64,000 nucleotides of DNA, from NCBI GenBank assembly GCA_903882875.1, contig CAIRYQ010000010.1, positions 17,558 through 81,557 of the forward strand, given 5' to 3'. This document shows positions 63,727-64,000 of the stretch, in pieces (position 1 is the first letter of the stretch; each line of letters opens with the position of its first letter). The position numbers and the translations under genes were made by a program. The DNA is from an uncultured Spartobacteria bacterium. GTDB lineage: Bacteria > Verrucomicrobiota > Verrucomicrobiia > Chthoniobacterales > Chthoniobacteraceae. Under the pieces are notes generated by a model. It worked only from the letters and a program-made list of their open reading frames with translations, was not told where the DNA came from and made no database searches.

Positions 63727-64000
63727 AATTCCGCGCCCCCCGTGGCGCGGCTCCGTTGAAGCGCCCCATCACTGAGACTCGGCAGAATGATGGATTGAAA
63801 TTCCGCGCCCCCCGTGGCGCGGCTCCGTTGAAGCATCGCTCCATGATCCTTTTTCAAACAGCGAGCTTTTAATTCCGCGCCCCCCGTGGCGCGGCTCCGT
63901 TGAAGCCAATATCAGCAATCTCGCGCGCAGTTGCTAATTCTGAATTCCGCGCCCCCCGTGGCGCGGCTCCGTTGAAGCAGACTTGCGAGAGCGCAGATGA
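63727..64000 (+). CRISPR. CRISPR array, 36-nt repeats and 36-nt spacers, continues past the window
   Basis: Four identical 36-nt repeats begin at 63727, 63799, 63871 and 63943, a strict 72-nt period, with three complete 36-nt spacers and a 22-nt start of a fourth. The repeat starts AATTCCGCGC, ends GTTGAAGC and contains a 7-bp stem CCGCGCC/GGCGCGG with a 6-nt loop CCCCGT. The final 8 nt (GTTGAAGC) are the expected crRNA 5' handle. Identical repeats at the leader end indicate an intact, recently active array. Spacers show no obvious match elsewhere in the window. Confidence 0.98.

Noticed and set aside
63514..63759. A short plus-strand frame in the CRISPR leader
   Set aside because: It runs into the first repeat and has no family resemblance; the region is better read as leader.

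Overview
The window is high-GC bacterial DNA that most resembles a member of the PVC superphylum, probably Verrucomicrobiota. The evidence is an ECF sigma/FecR pair followed by many secreted DUF1549/DUF1553, DUF1501, DUF1552 and DUF1592 proteins, large beta-propeller/HEAT/cytochrome c proteins, and a LexA operator with a GTTC-N4-GAAC core. No rRNA or complete tRNA gene was seen.

Region 1 (about 0.1-33.4 kb) is a catabolic 'planctomycete-type cytochrome' cluster. An ECF sigma factor and a FecR-like regulator lead into a DUF1552/DUF1592 pair and an LRR-glycoside-hydrolase-like protein. A minus-strand operon then encodes a small membrane protein (apparently frameshifted), a DUF1501 protein, a DUF1549/DUF1553 protein, a histidine kinase and a NarL-type regulator. 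It is divergent from a ThuA/propeller/HEAT/cytochrome giant, with a perfect 30-bp palindrome between the two. Two parallel sets of [propeller-cytochrome]-[DUF1549/1553]-[DUF1501] follow on the plus strand.

Region 2 (about 33.4-40.8 kb) is an accessory element. It holds twin small XRE-type regulators, excisionase-like proteins, a tyrosine integrase, a tRNA-3'-end-like att candidate, an HUH-type replication or transposition protein bracketed by two GC-rich hairpins that share a 10-mer, a further XRE regulator and a ParB-like protein.

Region 3 (about 40.9-51.6 kb) starts with an acetylxylan-esterase-like enzyme and a DUF1289 protein. An SOS cassette follows. A LexA operator lies between lexA, which is followed by one long gene fusing a Y-family polymerase (DinB type) to a DnaE-type polymerase, and a divergent pair of an unknown protein plus an SRAP (YedK/HMCES) protein. 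Next come a LysM / inactive L,D-transpeptidase-like gene split by a frameshift at an A6 run, and small hypothetical genes.

Region 4 (about 51.6-64 kb) is a type I-G (formerly I-U) CRISPR-Cas locus: a cas3 C-terminal relic, fic, cas3 (C-terminal HD), a HEAT/zinc-ribbon/PD-(D/E)XK nuclease, csx17 (cas8), csb1 (cas7), csb2 (cas5-cas6), a cas4-cas1 fusion, cas2, a leader, and a CRISPR array with 36-nt repeats and 36-nt spacers that runs off the window end. The cas genes overlap or nearly abut, so they probably form one operon. The best candidates for something new are the DinB-DnaE fusion in the LexA cassette, the extra nuclease inside the cas operon, and the hairpin-flanked HUH protein.
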